Assembly (NCBI GenBank): GCA_963676725.1
Contig: OY781463.1
Span: forward strand, 4,092,001 to 4,156,000
DNA length: 64,000 nt
Direction: 5' to 3'
Source of the DNA: G963662905 sp963676725
GTDB taxonomy: Bacteria > Bacteroidota > Bacteroidia > Bacteroidales > WRLA01
Shown one piece after another: positions 34,411 to 42,856 of this stretch. Every line of letters begins with the position of its first letter. The first letter of the stretch is position 1. The notes below the pieces were generated by a model, which ran no database searches, was not told the DNA's origin, and saw nothing but the letters and a program-made list of their open reading frames with translations. Both the position numbers and the translations under genes were made by a program.

Positions 34411-36978
34411 ATGAGCCGCATGAAACAATTTATAAAAAAATTCAGCTTTATAGAAATGCTTCTATTATTGGCATTCTCTTGTTTCACTGCATTGTCCTCT
34501 GCGCAAAACACAAACAACAGTAATCCCAAACAATCAGCTATTCAACTGCTTGATGAAGCAAAAGCTGCCGTTTATGGCGATTCTGCTCAGTTTTTCAATG
34601 CAATATCCTTGGCCATACAATTTACCGAAGCCCATAAGGACTTTCTGCATAAGAGCGAGGCTTTTCGATTGGCCGGGGTTTACTATTATCTTCGTGCACA
34701 ATATGCACCTGCTCTCCTTTATTACCAAAAGTCATTACGCTTGGCACAGGAGCATTCCCTTCCAAGGCAAGAAGCGCTTGCAATAAATAATCAGGGCATT
34801 ATTTATGAGCTTCAGGGCGTTTATGATTCTGCACTAGTCTTGTATGAAAGAGCATATATTATTCTCCTAAAAGCCAAGGACAGCCTTCAGTTAACAAAAC
34901 CATTAAACAACTCCGGCAATGTTTATTATGCCTTGGGGGATTATGAAAATGCTCTTAAATTCTATGAACAAGTCAGGAATCTGGAACAGCACCGGCCCAA
35001 CGAAACCGGCCTGATGATGAGTTACAACAATATTGGCAATGTAAATTATGAGCTGAAAAACTATCATGACGCCCTAAATAATTATAATGAAGCCGCCCGA
35101 TTGGCAGAATTGAACAAGCTCCCCGCCTATGCTTCTATGGCTTATTCTAATATTGGCCTGATATACAAAGAAAAAGGTGATTACCAAGCCGCATTGGACT
35201 ATTATAACCGTTCATTAGAAACAGATTATGACGCTAATTTAACAGAAAACCTGATCGTTGATTATAACAATATCGCCAGTATATATCTGGCTCAAAATAA
35301 ATTGGAATTGGCACACCTTTTTTTAATGAAAGCAACAGAACAAAACAAAAAATTAAACAACCCTGTTTATAAAGCAACAACGCAAAGCAATTTTGGCAAA
35401 TACTATCTAAAACAGAATAAAACCCAAAAAGCATTACAAGAATTTGAGCGGGCATACGATCACGCAAAAAGGTCGAATTTAAGCGATCAACAAAGCGAAA
35501 TTGCATTTACTATAGCATCTTTGCTTGAAGCTAAGGGTAATTATAAAAATGCTATTGCATATTTCAAAGAAGCAAAATCACTGAAAGACAGCATTTTTAG
35601 CGAAAGAAATAAACGAATTATTAGTGGCTTAAACCTTAAATACACTCATATCAAAGATAGTGCAGAAAATGCGCTCCTACGCAAAAACAGTGAAATTCAA
35701 GAGATTAGCCTGGCACACCAGAAACGAAATAATGTTTATCTCATAGGCGCACTCATAATTATTTGTATTCTTGTTATTATACTCGTGTATTCTATTATAA
35801 AAATACATAAGGCAAAAAACAGGCTCGAAAAACAAAAATTACAGCTAGAAAAAAACACGAATATTCTGGCAATAAGCGAACATAAATACCGAACAATTAT
35901 CGAACAAAGCCGAGATATTATTTACATCATCAAGAAAAGAAAACTTGTTTTTGTGAATGATCCGGTTGAACGGGTTCTGGGTTATTCCTCTGAGGAATTA
36001 AAAAACAAAAGTATTTTTGAACTAATTCATCCTCAGGATAAACGAAGCTTCTTATTGGATTATAGAAATGCCTTCTCCATGCCCGATGAAAAAATCTCTA
36101 TGACATTTCGTTTGCTTCATAAAAACGGAAAAATTATACATGCCGAAAACACATTAGGGTATCTCAAATTAAAAAATGGTGACCGCCTGATTATAGGGAA
36201 TTTACGCGATATAACCGAGCGCATTCAAACGATGGAGGCATTACAGGCTTCAGAATCCAAACTGCAACAGCTTAATAGATCCAAAGACATGTTCTTCTCA
36301 ATTATTTCGCATGATTTGAGAAGCCCTTTTAATGCCATTCTGGGGTATGCAGAATTATTGAAATCCGGCTCTTTAGAGCAAAACACGGAGCAAACAAAAG
36401 AAATCATTAACAAACTTCATTCTGCAAGCAACTCAACCTACCACTTTCTTGAAAACCTATTGGAATGGTCTGCATCACAAACCAATAAATCGGAAATGGA
36501 AATGTGTTTTAATGATGTGCGCCAAAGCGTTTCATCTGCCATTGAGGCTTTGAATGCTTCCATTCTAAAAAAACGTATAATTATTCAGCATGATATACCA
36601 CCTGATACTATTGCGTATTATAATGATCAGATGCTGATTACTGTCGTAAGAAACCTGATTTCCAACGCTGTGAAGTATTCGCATGAAAATAGCATTATCC
36701 GCATTCAATCCAAAATTAAAACAAATGGTTTTATTCAGGTCGAAGTGATTGATAATGGCGTGGGCATGAGTGATGAGCAGGCCAAATATGTTTTTGAAAT
36801 CAAACGCAAAGTACAAACAAGGGGCACAGACCGAGAACAAGGAAGTGGTTTGGGGCTTCTCATTTGCAAAGAATTCATCGAAAAACAAGGCGGGCAGATT
36901 TTCTTTAAAACAGAAGAAGGCGCAGGAAGTATTTTTTCTTTCACCCTGGCACCTTCACCAGACAAGATAAACATTTAA
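34411..36978 (+). CDS. TPR-PAS membrane sensor histidine kinase
   Basis: 855 residues. Signal peptide (MSRMKQF... to SSAQ), a periplasmic TPR array (about 60-400; for example AYSNIGLIYKEKGDYQAAL), one membrane segment (about 444-466, IGALIIICILVIILVYSII), a coiled coil, a PAS domain (about 490-605, ending NLRDITER), HisKA with H634 in FSIISHDLRSPFN and HATPase_c (NLISNAVKYS, DNGVGMS, GSGLGL). It has no fused receiver or output domain. It resembles the TPR kinase at 1499-3643 but adds a PAS domain. EttA follows 9 bases after its stop, so the two may be co-transcribed. Signal and cognate regulator are unknown. Confidence 0.92.
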   Translation: MSRMKQFIKKFSFIEMLLLLAFSCFTALSSAQNTNNSNPKQSAIQLLDEAKAAVYGDSAQFFNAISLAIQFTEAHKDFLHKSEAFRLAGVYYYLRAQYAPALLYYQKSLRLAQEHSLPRQEALAINNQGIIYELQGVYDSALVLYERAYIILLKAKDSLQLTKPLNNSGNVYYALGDYENALKFYEQVRNLEQHRPNETGLMMSYNNIGNVNYELKNYHDALNNYNEAARLAELNKLPAYASMAYSNIGLIYKEKGDYQAALDYYNRSLETDYDANLTENLIVDYNNIASIYLAQNKLELAHLFLMKATEQNKKLNNPVYKATTQSNFGKYYLKQNKTQKALQEFERAYDHAKRSNLSDQQSEIAFTIASLLEAKGNYKNAIAYFKEAKSLKDSIFSERNKRIISGLNLKYTHIKDSAENALLRKNSEIQEISLAHQKRNNVYLIGALIIICILVIILVYSIIKIHKAKNRLEKQKLQLEKNTNILAISEHKYRTIIEQSRDIIYIIKKRKLVFVNDPVERVLGYSSEELKNKSIFELIHPQDKRSFLLDYRNAFSMPDEKISMTFRLLHKNGKIIHAENTLGYLKLKNGDRLIIGNLRDITERIQTMEALQASESKLQQLNRSKDMFFSIISHDLRSPFNAILGYAELLKSGSLEQNTEQTKEIINKLHSASNSTYHFLENLLEWSASQTNKSEMEMCFNDVRQSVSSAIEALNASILKKRIIIQHDIPPDTIAYYNDQMLITVVRNLISNAVKYSHENSIIRIQSKIKTNGFIQVEVIDNGVGMSDEQAKYVFEIKRKVQTRGTDREQGSGLGLLICKEFIEKQGGQIFFKTEEGAGSIFSFTLAPSPDKINI

Positions 36979-36987
36979 ACAATAAAT

Positions 36988-38667
36988 ATGTCAGACGATA
37001 AAAAAGTCATTTTTTCAATGGCAGGTGTAGGAAAACTATACCCACCAAACAAACAAGTACTTAAAGATATTTACCTTTCCTTTTTTTATGGGGCAAAAAT
37101 TGGAATTATCGGATTAAATGGTTCCGGTAAATCAACCTTACTGAAAATTATTGCCGGACTCGATAAATCCTATCAGGGCGATGTCTCTTTTTCGCCGGGC
37201 TATAATGTAGGCTACCTCGAACAAGAACCTCATCTTTCCAACGGAAAAACAGTTCGGGAAATCGTTGAAGAAGGCGTGCAGGAAACTGTTGACCTCCTGA
37301 AAGAATATGAGGAGATCAATATGAAATTTGCCGAACCCATGAGCGATGATGAAATGACGCAGTTGATTGAACGGCAAGGTTTTGTTACCGAGCTTTTGGA
37401 TCAAAAAAACGCATGGGAAATCGATTCCCGTCTCGATCGTGCCATGGATGCTTTACGCTGTCCCGATGCTGATTTACTGATTGATAATCTCTCCGGAGGG
37501 GAACGCAGACGCGTAGCCCTTTGTAGGCTATTGCTTTCTGAACCGGAAATTTTATTGCTCGATGAGCCTACAAACCATTTAGATGCTGAGTCTGTGCATT
37601 GGCTGGAACAACATCTAAAACAATATAAAGGAACGGTAATTGCCGTAACCCACGACCGTTATTTTCTTGATAATGTTGCTGGTTGGATATTGGAACTCGA
37701 CCGCGGGGAAGGCATTCCTTGGAAAGGGAACTACAGCTCCTGGTTGGATCAAAAATCGAAACGTTTAGCTTCGGAAGAAAAATCGGCTAGTAAAAGACGC
37801 AAAACCCTCGAGCGGGAACTGGAATGGGTGCGTATGTCCCCAAAAGCACGCCATGCAAAATCAAAAGCACGACTGAAAGCTTATGATCGAATGATTAATG
37901 AGGAATCGAAGGTTAAAGAAGAACGTCTGGAAATCTATATCCCCAATGGCCCACGCCTCGGTGATAAGGTAATTGAAGTGAAAGATGTTCGCAAAGCCTT
38001 TGGCGATAAATTGCTATTCGAAAACCTAAATTTCAGCCTGCCACCGGGAGGAATTGTTGGCGTGGTTGGGCCAAACGGTGCCGGAAAAACAACGCTCTTC
38101 CGCATGATTATGGGCATGGAAAAACCCGATAAAGGCGATTTTATTGTTGGCGATACTGTTACGATTGGCTATGTTGATCAGGCGCACGAACAAATTGACC
38201 CTGAAAAAAATGTTTGGGAAGTTATTTCTGAAGGAAACGAGCAACTCCGTTTGGGCGGAAAGCTCATCAACTCCAGAGCTTATGTTGCACGCTTTAATTT
38301 CAGTGGCACCGACCAAGGAAAAAAATCCGGAGTCCTTTCCGGTGGGGAACGAAACAGAATGCATCTTGCACTCACTTTACGCTCAGAAGCCAATGTGCTC
38401 TTGCTCGATGAACCCACCAACGATATTGATGTAAACACCTTGCGTGCTCTTGAAGAAGGTCTCGAAAACTTTGCAGGATGCGCTGTTGTTATTAGTCACG
38501 ACCGATGGTTTTTAGATCGGATTGCAACACATATCCTCGCTTTTGAAGGAAATTCACAAGTATATTTCTTTGAAGGTGGCTATACAGATTATGAAGAAAA
38601 CCGCATAAAACGTCTCGGCGATAGAGGCCCAGAGCGCATTCGTTATAAGAAGCTTAAGGTAGATTAA
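36988..38667 (+). CDS. ettA: EttA, ABC-F energy-dependent translational throttle
   Basis: 559 residues, two ABC ATPase domains without membrane segments. Walker A motifs are GLNGSGKST and GPNGAGKTT, signatures LSGGERRRVALCR and LSGGERNRMHLAL, with Walker B/D-loops LLLDEPTNHLD and LLLDEPTNDID. The EttA-specific arm insertion lies near 95-135, GEGIPWKGNYSSWLDQK follows the first domain, and the C-terminus ends ERIRYKKLKVD, as in E. coli EttA. EttA binds the ribosomal E site and gates entry into elongation according to the ATP/ADP ratio. A VTT-family gene starts 3 bases after its stop. Confidence 0.95.
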   Translation: MSDDKKVIFSMAGVGKLYPPNKQVLKDIYLSFFYGAKIGIIGLNGSGKSTLLKIIAGLDKSYQGDVSFSPGYNVGYLEQEPHLSNGKTVREIVEEGVQETVDLLKEYEEINMKFAEPMSDDEMTQLIERQGFVTELLDQKNAWEIDSRLDRAMDALRCPDADLLIDNLSGGERRRVALCRLLLSEPEILLLDEPTNHLDAESVHWLEQHLKQYKGTVIAVTHDRYFLDNVAGWILELDRGEGIPWKGNYSSWLDQKSKRLASEEKSASKRRKTLERELEWVRMSPKARHAKSKARLKAYDRMINEESKVKEERLEIYIPNGPRLGDKVIEVKDVRKAFGDKLLFENLNFSLPPGGIVGVVGPNGAGKTTLFRMIMGMEKPDKGDFIVGDTVTIGYVDQAHEQIDPEKNVWEVISEGNEQLRLGGKLINSRAYVARFNFSGTDQGKKSGVLSGGERNRMHLALTLRSEANVLLLDEPTNDIDVNTLRALEEGLENFAGCAVVISHDRWFLDRIATHILAFEGNSQVYFFEGGYTDYEENRIKRLGDRGPERIRYKKLKVD

Positions 38668-38670
38668 AGG

Positions 38671-39399
38671 ATGTGGCGCAAAGCACAGGCGTTTTTTAAA
38701 AGCCCCGATGGACGCTATTTTTTACTCATTGCCTTTTTCTTTGTGTTTCCTGTCTCGGTTGCCGGTATTTCCATAGCTGTTTTTGGCGAAAATATCGGTT
38801 TCTTCAGGGACAATGCCTTGGGCATTCTGCTTTTTTATGGCTTAGCTTCCATTGGAATGGCAATGGCTCTTGTACCATCCACATTTATGGCGATTGCAAG
38901 CGGATATTTATATGGCTGGCAAGCATTTCCATTGATGGTGGCTGCTTATATGTTTGCAGCTGTTGCCGGACTTTTTGTAGGCCGTTTTATGAATAAAAGC
39001 ATCACAGGGCGGGCTTCCTTTGCTTCAAAATCCTTTGCTGACTATAGCGAAGCTTTTGCGGAATCTCAGTTTCTGCTTTTATTCTTTGTGCGCCTTTCGC
39101 CCATTTTCACATTTGCATCGGTGAATATGGCCGTTTCTCGTTTGCGCATTCGATGGATTCCGTTTTTATCGGGCACACTGCTTGGGATGTTGCCGAGAAC
39201 AGCCTTGTTTTTCTTTAGCGGTTTGCAAGCTGCAAGCATTCATGAAGCGCTGATGAATGATGGGGCAATCAACCAAAAGACATTAATTTTCAGCATATTT
39301 CTCTTGCTGTCGGTTCTTGGATTAATCCTTATTTTTATTCATGCAAGCAAAAGAATGCATCAAAAAATAACGAACAACAAAACACAAGATCATGATTAA
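38671..39399 (+). CDS. VTT-domain (TVP38/TMEM64, DedA-like) membrane protein
   Basis: 242 residues with five to six hydrophobic segments. The conserved VTT core is visible around residues 125-190: FFVRLSPIFTFASVNMAVS then FLSGTLLGMLPRTALF, with the family's R-x-x-P and G-x-x-P positions. Members are inner-membrane proteins now linked to phospholipid scrambling or flipping; the exact role here is unknown. It starts 3 bases after ettA, and its last 8 bases overlap the cupin gene, so the three form an operon. Confidence 0.88.
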   Translation: MWRKAQAFFKSPDGRYFLLIAFFFVFPVSVAGISIAVFGENIGFFRDNALGILLFYGLASIGMAMALVPSTFMAIASGYLYGWQAFPLMVAAYMFAAVAGLFVGRFMNKSITGRASFASKSFADYSEAFAESQFLLLFFVRLSPIFTFASVNMAVSRLRIRWIPFLSGTLLGMLPRTALFFFSGLQAASIHEALMNDGAINQKTLIFSIFLLLSVLGLILIFIHASKRMHQKITNNKTQDHD

Positions 39400-39865
39400 A
39401 ATTAATACTGAATTTATTGACAAAACATCAGCAGAGGCAAAAGTTTCTGATCGCCATAGGAAAAATTATAATTTCCACAAAGAAATGTCCGCAACATTAC
39501 AACGGATGCTGAATGCCATGGAACCTGATACTTATATTCAGCCCCATAAGCACGAAAATCCGGATAAAACAGAGGTCTTTTTTAGTCTGCGAGGACGTTT
39601 TGTTGTAGTGGAATTTGATGATGGCGGAAAAATAACCGATCATAGCATTCTTGATCCGGCATCAGGAAATTTTGGCGCCGAAATAGCTCCTCGCAGCTGG
39701 CATACAATTATTCCGCTCGATGAAGGAACGGTTGCTTATGAGGTAAAAGATGGTCCATATAGCCCGGAGGATGACAAACATTTTGCAGCATGGGCTCCAT
39801 CTGAAAAAGATGCAAATTGCCACATTTATAAAAACAATATCCTGAAACAACTTGGCCTACTTTAA
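39392..39865 (+). CDS. WbuC-family cupin-fold metalloprotein
   Basis: 157 residues. A single cupin domain with metal-ligand pattern QPHKHENPDKTEVFF (histidines near 48-51, then E) and a later SWHTIIP histidine, followed by the family's GPYSPEDDKHFAAWAPSE motif. WbuC proteins were named from O-antigen loci but occur alone in many genomes and have no established reaction. It overlaps the VTT gene by 8 bases. No polysaccharide synthesis genes are adjacent, so an O-antigen role is not supported here. Confidence 0.85.
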   Translation: MIKINTEFIDKTSAEAKVSDRHRKNYNFHKEMSATLQRMLNAMEPDTYIQPHKHENPDKTEVFFSLRGRFVVVEFDDGGKITDHSILDPASGNFGAEIAPRSWHTIIPLDEGTVAYEVKDGPYSPEDDKHFAAWAPSEKDANCHIYKNNILKQLGLL

Positions 39866-40013
39866 AAAATACATGAAAATTTGAAACACTTCCTTGAACA
39901 TATAAAAAAACAGCATCATACACAAAAAGCTTATAATAAAAGCCTTACAATAAATTACACGAACAAGATTTGTATTATTAAGAAGCTTTTTTTTGCTTCG
40001 AAAGCTGTTACTA

Positions 40014-40044
40014 TTTCCGTATAACGAACATTATATTATTTTTG
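40014..40044 (+). promoter_or_regulatory. Candidate promoter for frr
   Basis: TATTTTTG at 40037-40044 matches the TAnnTTTG -7 consensus, with TTTC (40014-40017) 19 bases upstream as a one-mismatch -33 element. Transcription would begin near 40051, leaving a leader of about 26 bases before the ATG at 40077. This argues against the upstream in-frame codons from 39993 being translated. Confidence 0.5.
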
Positions 40045-40076
40045 TAGCGCTGTTTAAACAAGCAAAACACCAAATT

Positions 40077-40640
40077 ATGACTGAAGAAATAGAATTTTGT
40101 CTTGACGAAGCCAAAGAAGGCATGAGCAATTCACTGGATCACCTTGAAAAAGAATTCCAAAAAATTAGGGCAGGGAAATCCAGCCCACAAATGCTCGACG
40201 GAGTAAAAATTGATTATTATGGCTCCATTAGCCCATTATCGCAAGTAGCGAATATAACAACACCCGACCCACGGCAAATTATTGTTCAGCCTTGGGACAA
40301 ATCAATGCTGGCACCGATTGAAAAAGCAATTCTTACAGCCAATCTGGGTTTCAATCCTCAAAATAATGGGGAAATTCTGCGTATTTCTGTTCCTGCACTC
40401 ACAGAACAACGCAGAAAAGAATTAGTAAAAATGGCAAAAACAGAATCGGAAAACTGCAAGGTGAGCATTAGAAACATCAGAAGAGCGGCCAATGACGAAG
40501 GGAAACAACTTAAAAAAGATGGCGCAGCAGAAGACCTGATTAAGAAATTAGAGGAGGATGTTCAAAAACTTACGAACGAATATATCAAAAAAGTGGATGA
40601 GCTTTTTGCCGAAAAGGAAAAAGACATTCTAACGGTATAA
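40077..40640 (+). CDS. frr: Ribosome recycling factor
   Basis: 187 residues from ATG 40077, the standard RRF length (the frame is open from 39993 but the upstream part contains the promoter). Family landmarks are LEKEFQKIRAGKSSPQMLDG, the VQPWDKSMLAPIEKAI segment, IRISVPALTEQRRKEL-type text (here LRISVPALTEQRR) and NIRRAAND near the C-terminal third. RRF with EF-G splits post-termination ribosomes. The usual neighbour pyrH is absent; the gene stands alone between its own promoter and terminator. Confidence 0.97.
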   Translation: MTEEIEFCLDEAKEGMSNSLDHLEKEFQKIRAGKSSPQMLDGVKIDYYGSISPLSQVANITTPDPRQIIVQPWDKSMLAPIEKAILTANLGFNPQNNGEILRISVPALTEQRRKELVKMAKTESENCKVSIRNIRRAANDEGKQLKKDGAAEDLIKKLEEDVQKLTNEYIKKVDELFAEKEKDILTV

Positions 40641-40654
40641 TTTAGAAAACATAC

Positions 40655-40684
40655 AGGCTGCTCAAACTAAGGGCGGCCTTTTTT
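40655..40684 (+). terminator. Intrinsic terminator after frr
   Basis: Stem AGGCTGCTC (40655-40663) / GGGCGGCCT (40671-40679), nine pairs with two G-U, a 7-base loop and a run of T. It lies 15 bases after the frr stop. Confidence 0.85.
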
Positions 40685-40765
40685 ATTTCATTTTCCTGAA
40701 ACAGGGAGTCTCAAAATTTTTAGTGCAAAAACAATAAAGCGGGGATGGAAAATTATGCTGAAGCT

Positions 40766-41785
40766 TTAATCCCTATTCATCCCTTCGGTGCAATTCCTGC
40801 ATATATCAATGCCAGGCCGGTTGGTAAACACCGCTTTTCGAAAGCCGGAATATTTTTTATCCCTCCAGATGTTCCTAAAAGAAGATTCCTTTAGTTTTCC
40901 CATACGGTAATTGGCATCTTTATCAAAACAACAGGGAACCACCATTCCATCCCAAGTGATAACGCAAGAATGCCACATTCGCCAACATTGGTTTTTGAAG
41001 TCATTCTTTATAGTATATGTACCATCAGGAAGCTGCTTATAGCGCGAATATTTTTCATTTTTCGGAATTAAATCGTGCCCATTTTTATAGTTATAAATTT
41101 GTGCCGATTTTATCTGAACCTCATCCACTCCCAATGATCGCCCAAGCACTTTAATTTCTTCAATCTGATGTTCGTTCGACTGAAAAACAATGAATTGCAA
41201 AATGATATGTGGTGTAGACGATTTCATTTGCTTTTTCATTTCTGTTATATTCTTAACCCCTTTCAGCACGCGATGAAAATCGCCCCCTTTTCTGTATTTT
41301 AGATAGCTTTCTTCATCGGCACCATCGAGGGAAACAATCAGGCGCTGCAAACCCGATTCGATTGTACGTCGGGCATTTTGTTCTGTTAAAAAATGAGCAT
41401 TTGTCGAAGTAGCAACAAGGATTTTTTTACTTACGGCATAGCGAACCATATCAAAAAAATGGGGATTCAGATAGGGCTCTCCCTGAAAATACAAAATCAG
41501 GAAAATAAGATGGCGGTGCATTTCATCAATCATAGCCCGAAATGGCTCGATGCCAATTGCGCCTGTTGGCCTACTGAACATCTTCAAACCCGAAGGACAT
41601 TCAGAACAACTTAAATTACAGCTTGTTGTAGGCTCAATACTTGCGCTTTCGGGCAAACCCCAATGTATGGGTTGCTTTGCAAAGCGACTCAGGAGATAAG
41701 AAAATCGAAGTAAAAAGCTATTCCAGCATTTGAATAGTGTTAGTGATTTAAGCAACTCCAAGACAGTGTTCAGATAGATCTTCAT
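40766..41785 (-). CDS. Radical SAM/SPASM protein
   Basis: 339 residues from the ATG at 41785 (the frame is open to 41845). This start overlaps the upstream stop as TAATG, arguing for coupled translation. An amphipathic N-terminal stretch (about 1-45) precedes the radical SAM core with C56-x3-C60-x2-C63 (TSCNLSCSECPSG), the FQGEPYLNP and SLDGADEESY segments, and a C-terminal SPASM-type region with cysteines in NQCWRMWHSC, VVPCCFDKDA and DICRNCTEG. SPASM enzymes hold extra Fe-S clusters and modify peptides, proteins or small molecules. No precursor peptide is evident nearby, so the substrate is unknown. It is last in a four-gene minus-strand run with small membrane proteins. Confidence 0.9.
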   Translation of the reverse strand: MKIYLNTVLELLKSLTLFKCWNSFLLRFSYLLSRFAKQPIHWGLPESASIEPTTSCNLSCSECPSGLKMFSRPTGAIGIEPFRAMIDEMHRHLIFLILYFQGEPYLNPHFFDMVRYAVSKKILVATSTNAHFLTEQNARRTIESGLQRLIVSLDGADEESYLKYRKGGDFHRVLKGVKNITEMKKQMKSSTPHIILQFIVFQSNEHQIEEIKVLGRSLGVDEVQIKSAQIYNYKNGHDLIPKNEKYSRYKQLPDGTYTIKNDFKNQCWRMWHSCVITWDGMVVPCCFDKDANYRMGKLKESSFRNIWRDKKYSGFRKAVFTNRPGIDICRNCTEGMNRD

Positions 41786-42033
41786 TAAAGGGCACGGTTT
41801 TTTCGGGCAGCTCTCATTTTTTGAATCATACGAAAAGCACTCCAAGCTACTTTTATCCCAATCAGAATGCGTTCCTTATTTTGCAGTTTTTGTTCTTGCA
41901 CAATTGTTTGGGGCAAACGCTTTAGCTCATCAAAGTGCGACCTGATATCTGCCTCTTTCTGCATGATTTGTTGCTTAATCCACTGCTTTTCTTCCTGAAG
42001 ATCAGCATATGTTTTTATCGGCTTATTCCTCAT
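41785..42033 (-). CDS. Small basic coiled-coil protein of unknown function
   Basis: 82 residues from the ATG at 42033 (MRNKPIKTYADL). Upstream in-frame codons to 42195 lie inside the preceding gene and look like a shadow. The middle is a charged coiled coil (about 10-45; EEKQWIKQQIMQKEADI) and the C-terminus is strongly basic (KMRAARKNRAL). It starts 11 bases inside the end of the holin-like gene and ends in a TAATG overlap with the radical SAM gene. No family is recognised; small coiled-coil proteins like this often accompany YtxH/holin-like pairs in Bacteroidota. It is probably cytoplasmic and membrane-associated. Confidence 0.65.
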   Translation of the reverse strand: MRNKPIKTYADLQEEKQWIKQQIMQKEADIRSHFDELKRLPQTIVQEQKLQNKERILIGIKVAWSAFRMIQKMRAARKNRAL

Positions 42034-42391
42034 CACTTCCCTCCTTTGAATGTATGATGCGTGTAAGCACATTGACCATTGGATCGAGGATGATCCTGCG
42101 TCGAAAAACATAGGTAAGCCAACCCAATATGCTATATAACAGAGCAATAATGGTAGAAGCCCAAATAACACTCCCTGTAATATCGACAAAAACAAACCAC
42201 AAAATCATTGCAATAAAGAACAAGACAAAAAAACCAAAGCCTATCAGGATAATCAGTGTAGTGATTACAGAAAACACCCTAGCAGTGCCATCAGTAAGAT
42301 GTAGTTTTAGCAGCTCAATATGCAAACGGGCATATTCTCGGGTATCGTTCCCAAGGCTTTGTATTTGTTCTCCAATAGTTTCCTTATTCAT
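42023..42391 (-). CDS. Phage_holin_3_6/DUF1469-type membrane protein
   Basis: 122 residues. A helical N-terminus (about 1-38, LGNDTREYARLHIELLKLHL) is followed by two membrane segments (about 40-66 and 73-93) and a basic cytoplasmic tail. This is the layout of the PF07332 'holin superfamily III' group, which in free-living bacteria is chromosomal and not part of a prophage. It overlaps the YtxH-like gene by 8 bases and the coiled-coil gene by 11. The trio probably forms an inner-membrane complex linked to envelope stress, based on related gene neighbourhoods; the function is unproven. Confidence 0.8.
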   Translation of the reverse strand: MNKETIGEQIQSLGNDTREYARLHIELLKLHLTDGTARVFSVITTLIILIGFGFFVLFFIAMILWFVFVDITGSVIWASTIIALLYSILGWLTYVFRRRIILDPMVNVLTRIIHSKEGSDEE

Positions 42392-42656
42392 CCTCTACTT
42401 TTTGTTGTGCTGTTTTTGCCTCTGCTTCGGCACGCATCCGTTCATGATGCAGGGTTTCTTTCATATCATCGATTGTACTATTGACCGATTCTTTAAGGTC
42501 ATCCAGTTTGTCATGAATGCCTGTACTAAAGTCTTTAGCAGTATCGACAATTTTTTTTCTGGTTTCTGATCCTTTATCAGGCGCCAATAAAATGCCGGCC
42601 AATGCACCGAGGGCTGCACCGCCTACAAAAGCAAAAAATAAATCTGAACTTTTCAT
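42384..42656 (-). CDS. YtxH-domain membrane-anchored protein
   Basis: 90 residues from ATG 42656 (MKSSDLFFAFVGGAALG); codons upstream to 42731 lack coding character. One glycine-rich membrane segment (about 6-24, ending GILLAPDKGSETRKKI, the YtxH hallmark) precedes an amphipathic helical tail rich in Lys and Glu. YtxH proteins are small general-stress or envelope proteins of unknown mechanism. It is first in the minus-strand run YtxH, holin-like, coiled-coil, radical SAM, with each junction overlapping. Confidence 0.82.
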   Translation of the reverse strand: MKSSDLFFAFVGGAALGALAGILLAPDKGSETRKKIVDTAKDFSTGIHDKLDDLKESVNSTIDDMKETLHHERMRAEAEAKTAQQKVEDE

Positions 42657-42856
42657 ATGCTTTAAATTTAATGTTGGTAATTCTCGACAATATACGAAAA
42701 ATCCATGCCTTTTGTTACAACTATCCCACAAAACCTCTATTAATAATTTGCTAAATAATTACATCGGTAAACCCTTATAAATATAGGCATGCATCGATCG
42801 AATCGCTTGAAAAGAGTGCTTTTCTTTTATTGGATAGCATTCTTAAGAGATTCAGC

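Noticed and set aside
36988..38667. ABC-F protein as an antibiotic-resistance factor
   Set aside because: Arm region, linker and C-terminus match EttA, a housekeeping translation factor.
39392..39865. WbuC-type cupin as part of an O-antigen locus
   Set aside because: Neighbours are ettA, a VTT protein and frr; no sugar-nucleotide or glycosyltransferase genes are adjacent.
39980..40008. GAAGC-T8-GCTTC inverted repeat as a terminator for the ettA operon
   Set aside because: The stem is only 5 bp and the T-run is in the loop rather than after the stem.
41785..42195. 136-residue form of the small coiled-coil protein
   Set aside because: The extra N-terminal part is read from inside the holin-like gene in another frame; the start at 42033 fits the overlapping operon pattern.
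42023..42391. Holin-like gene as evidence of a prophage
   Set aside because: No phage structural, lysis or integrase genes nearby; this DUF1469 group is chromosomal, and its neighbours are YtxH and radical SAM genes.
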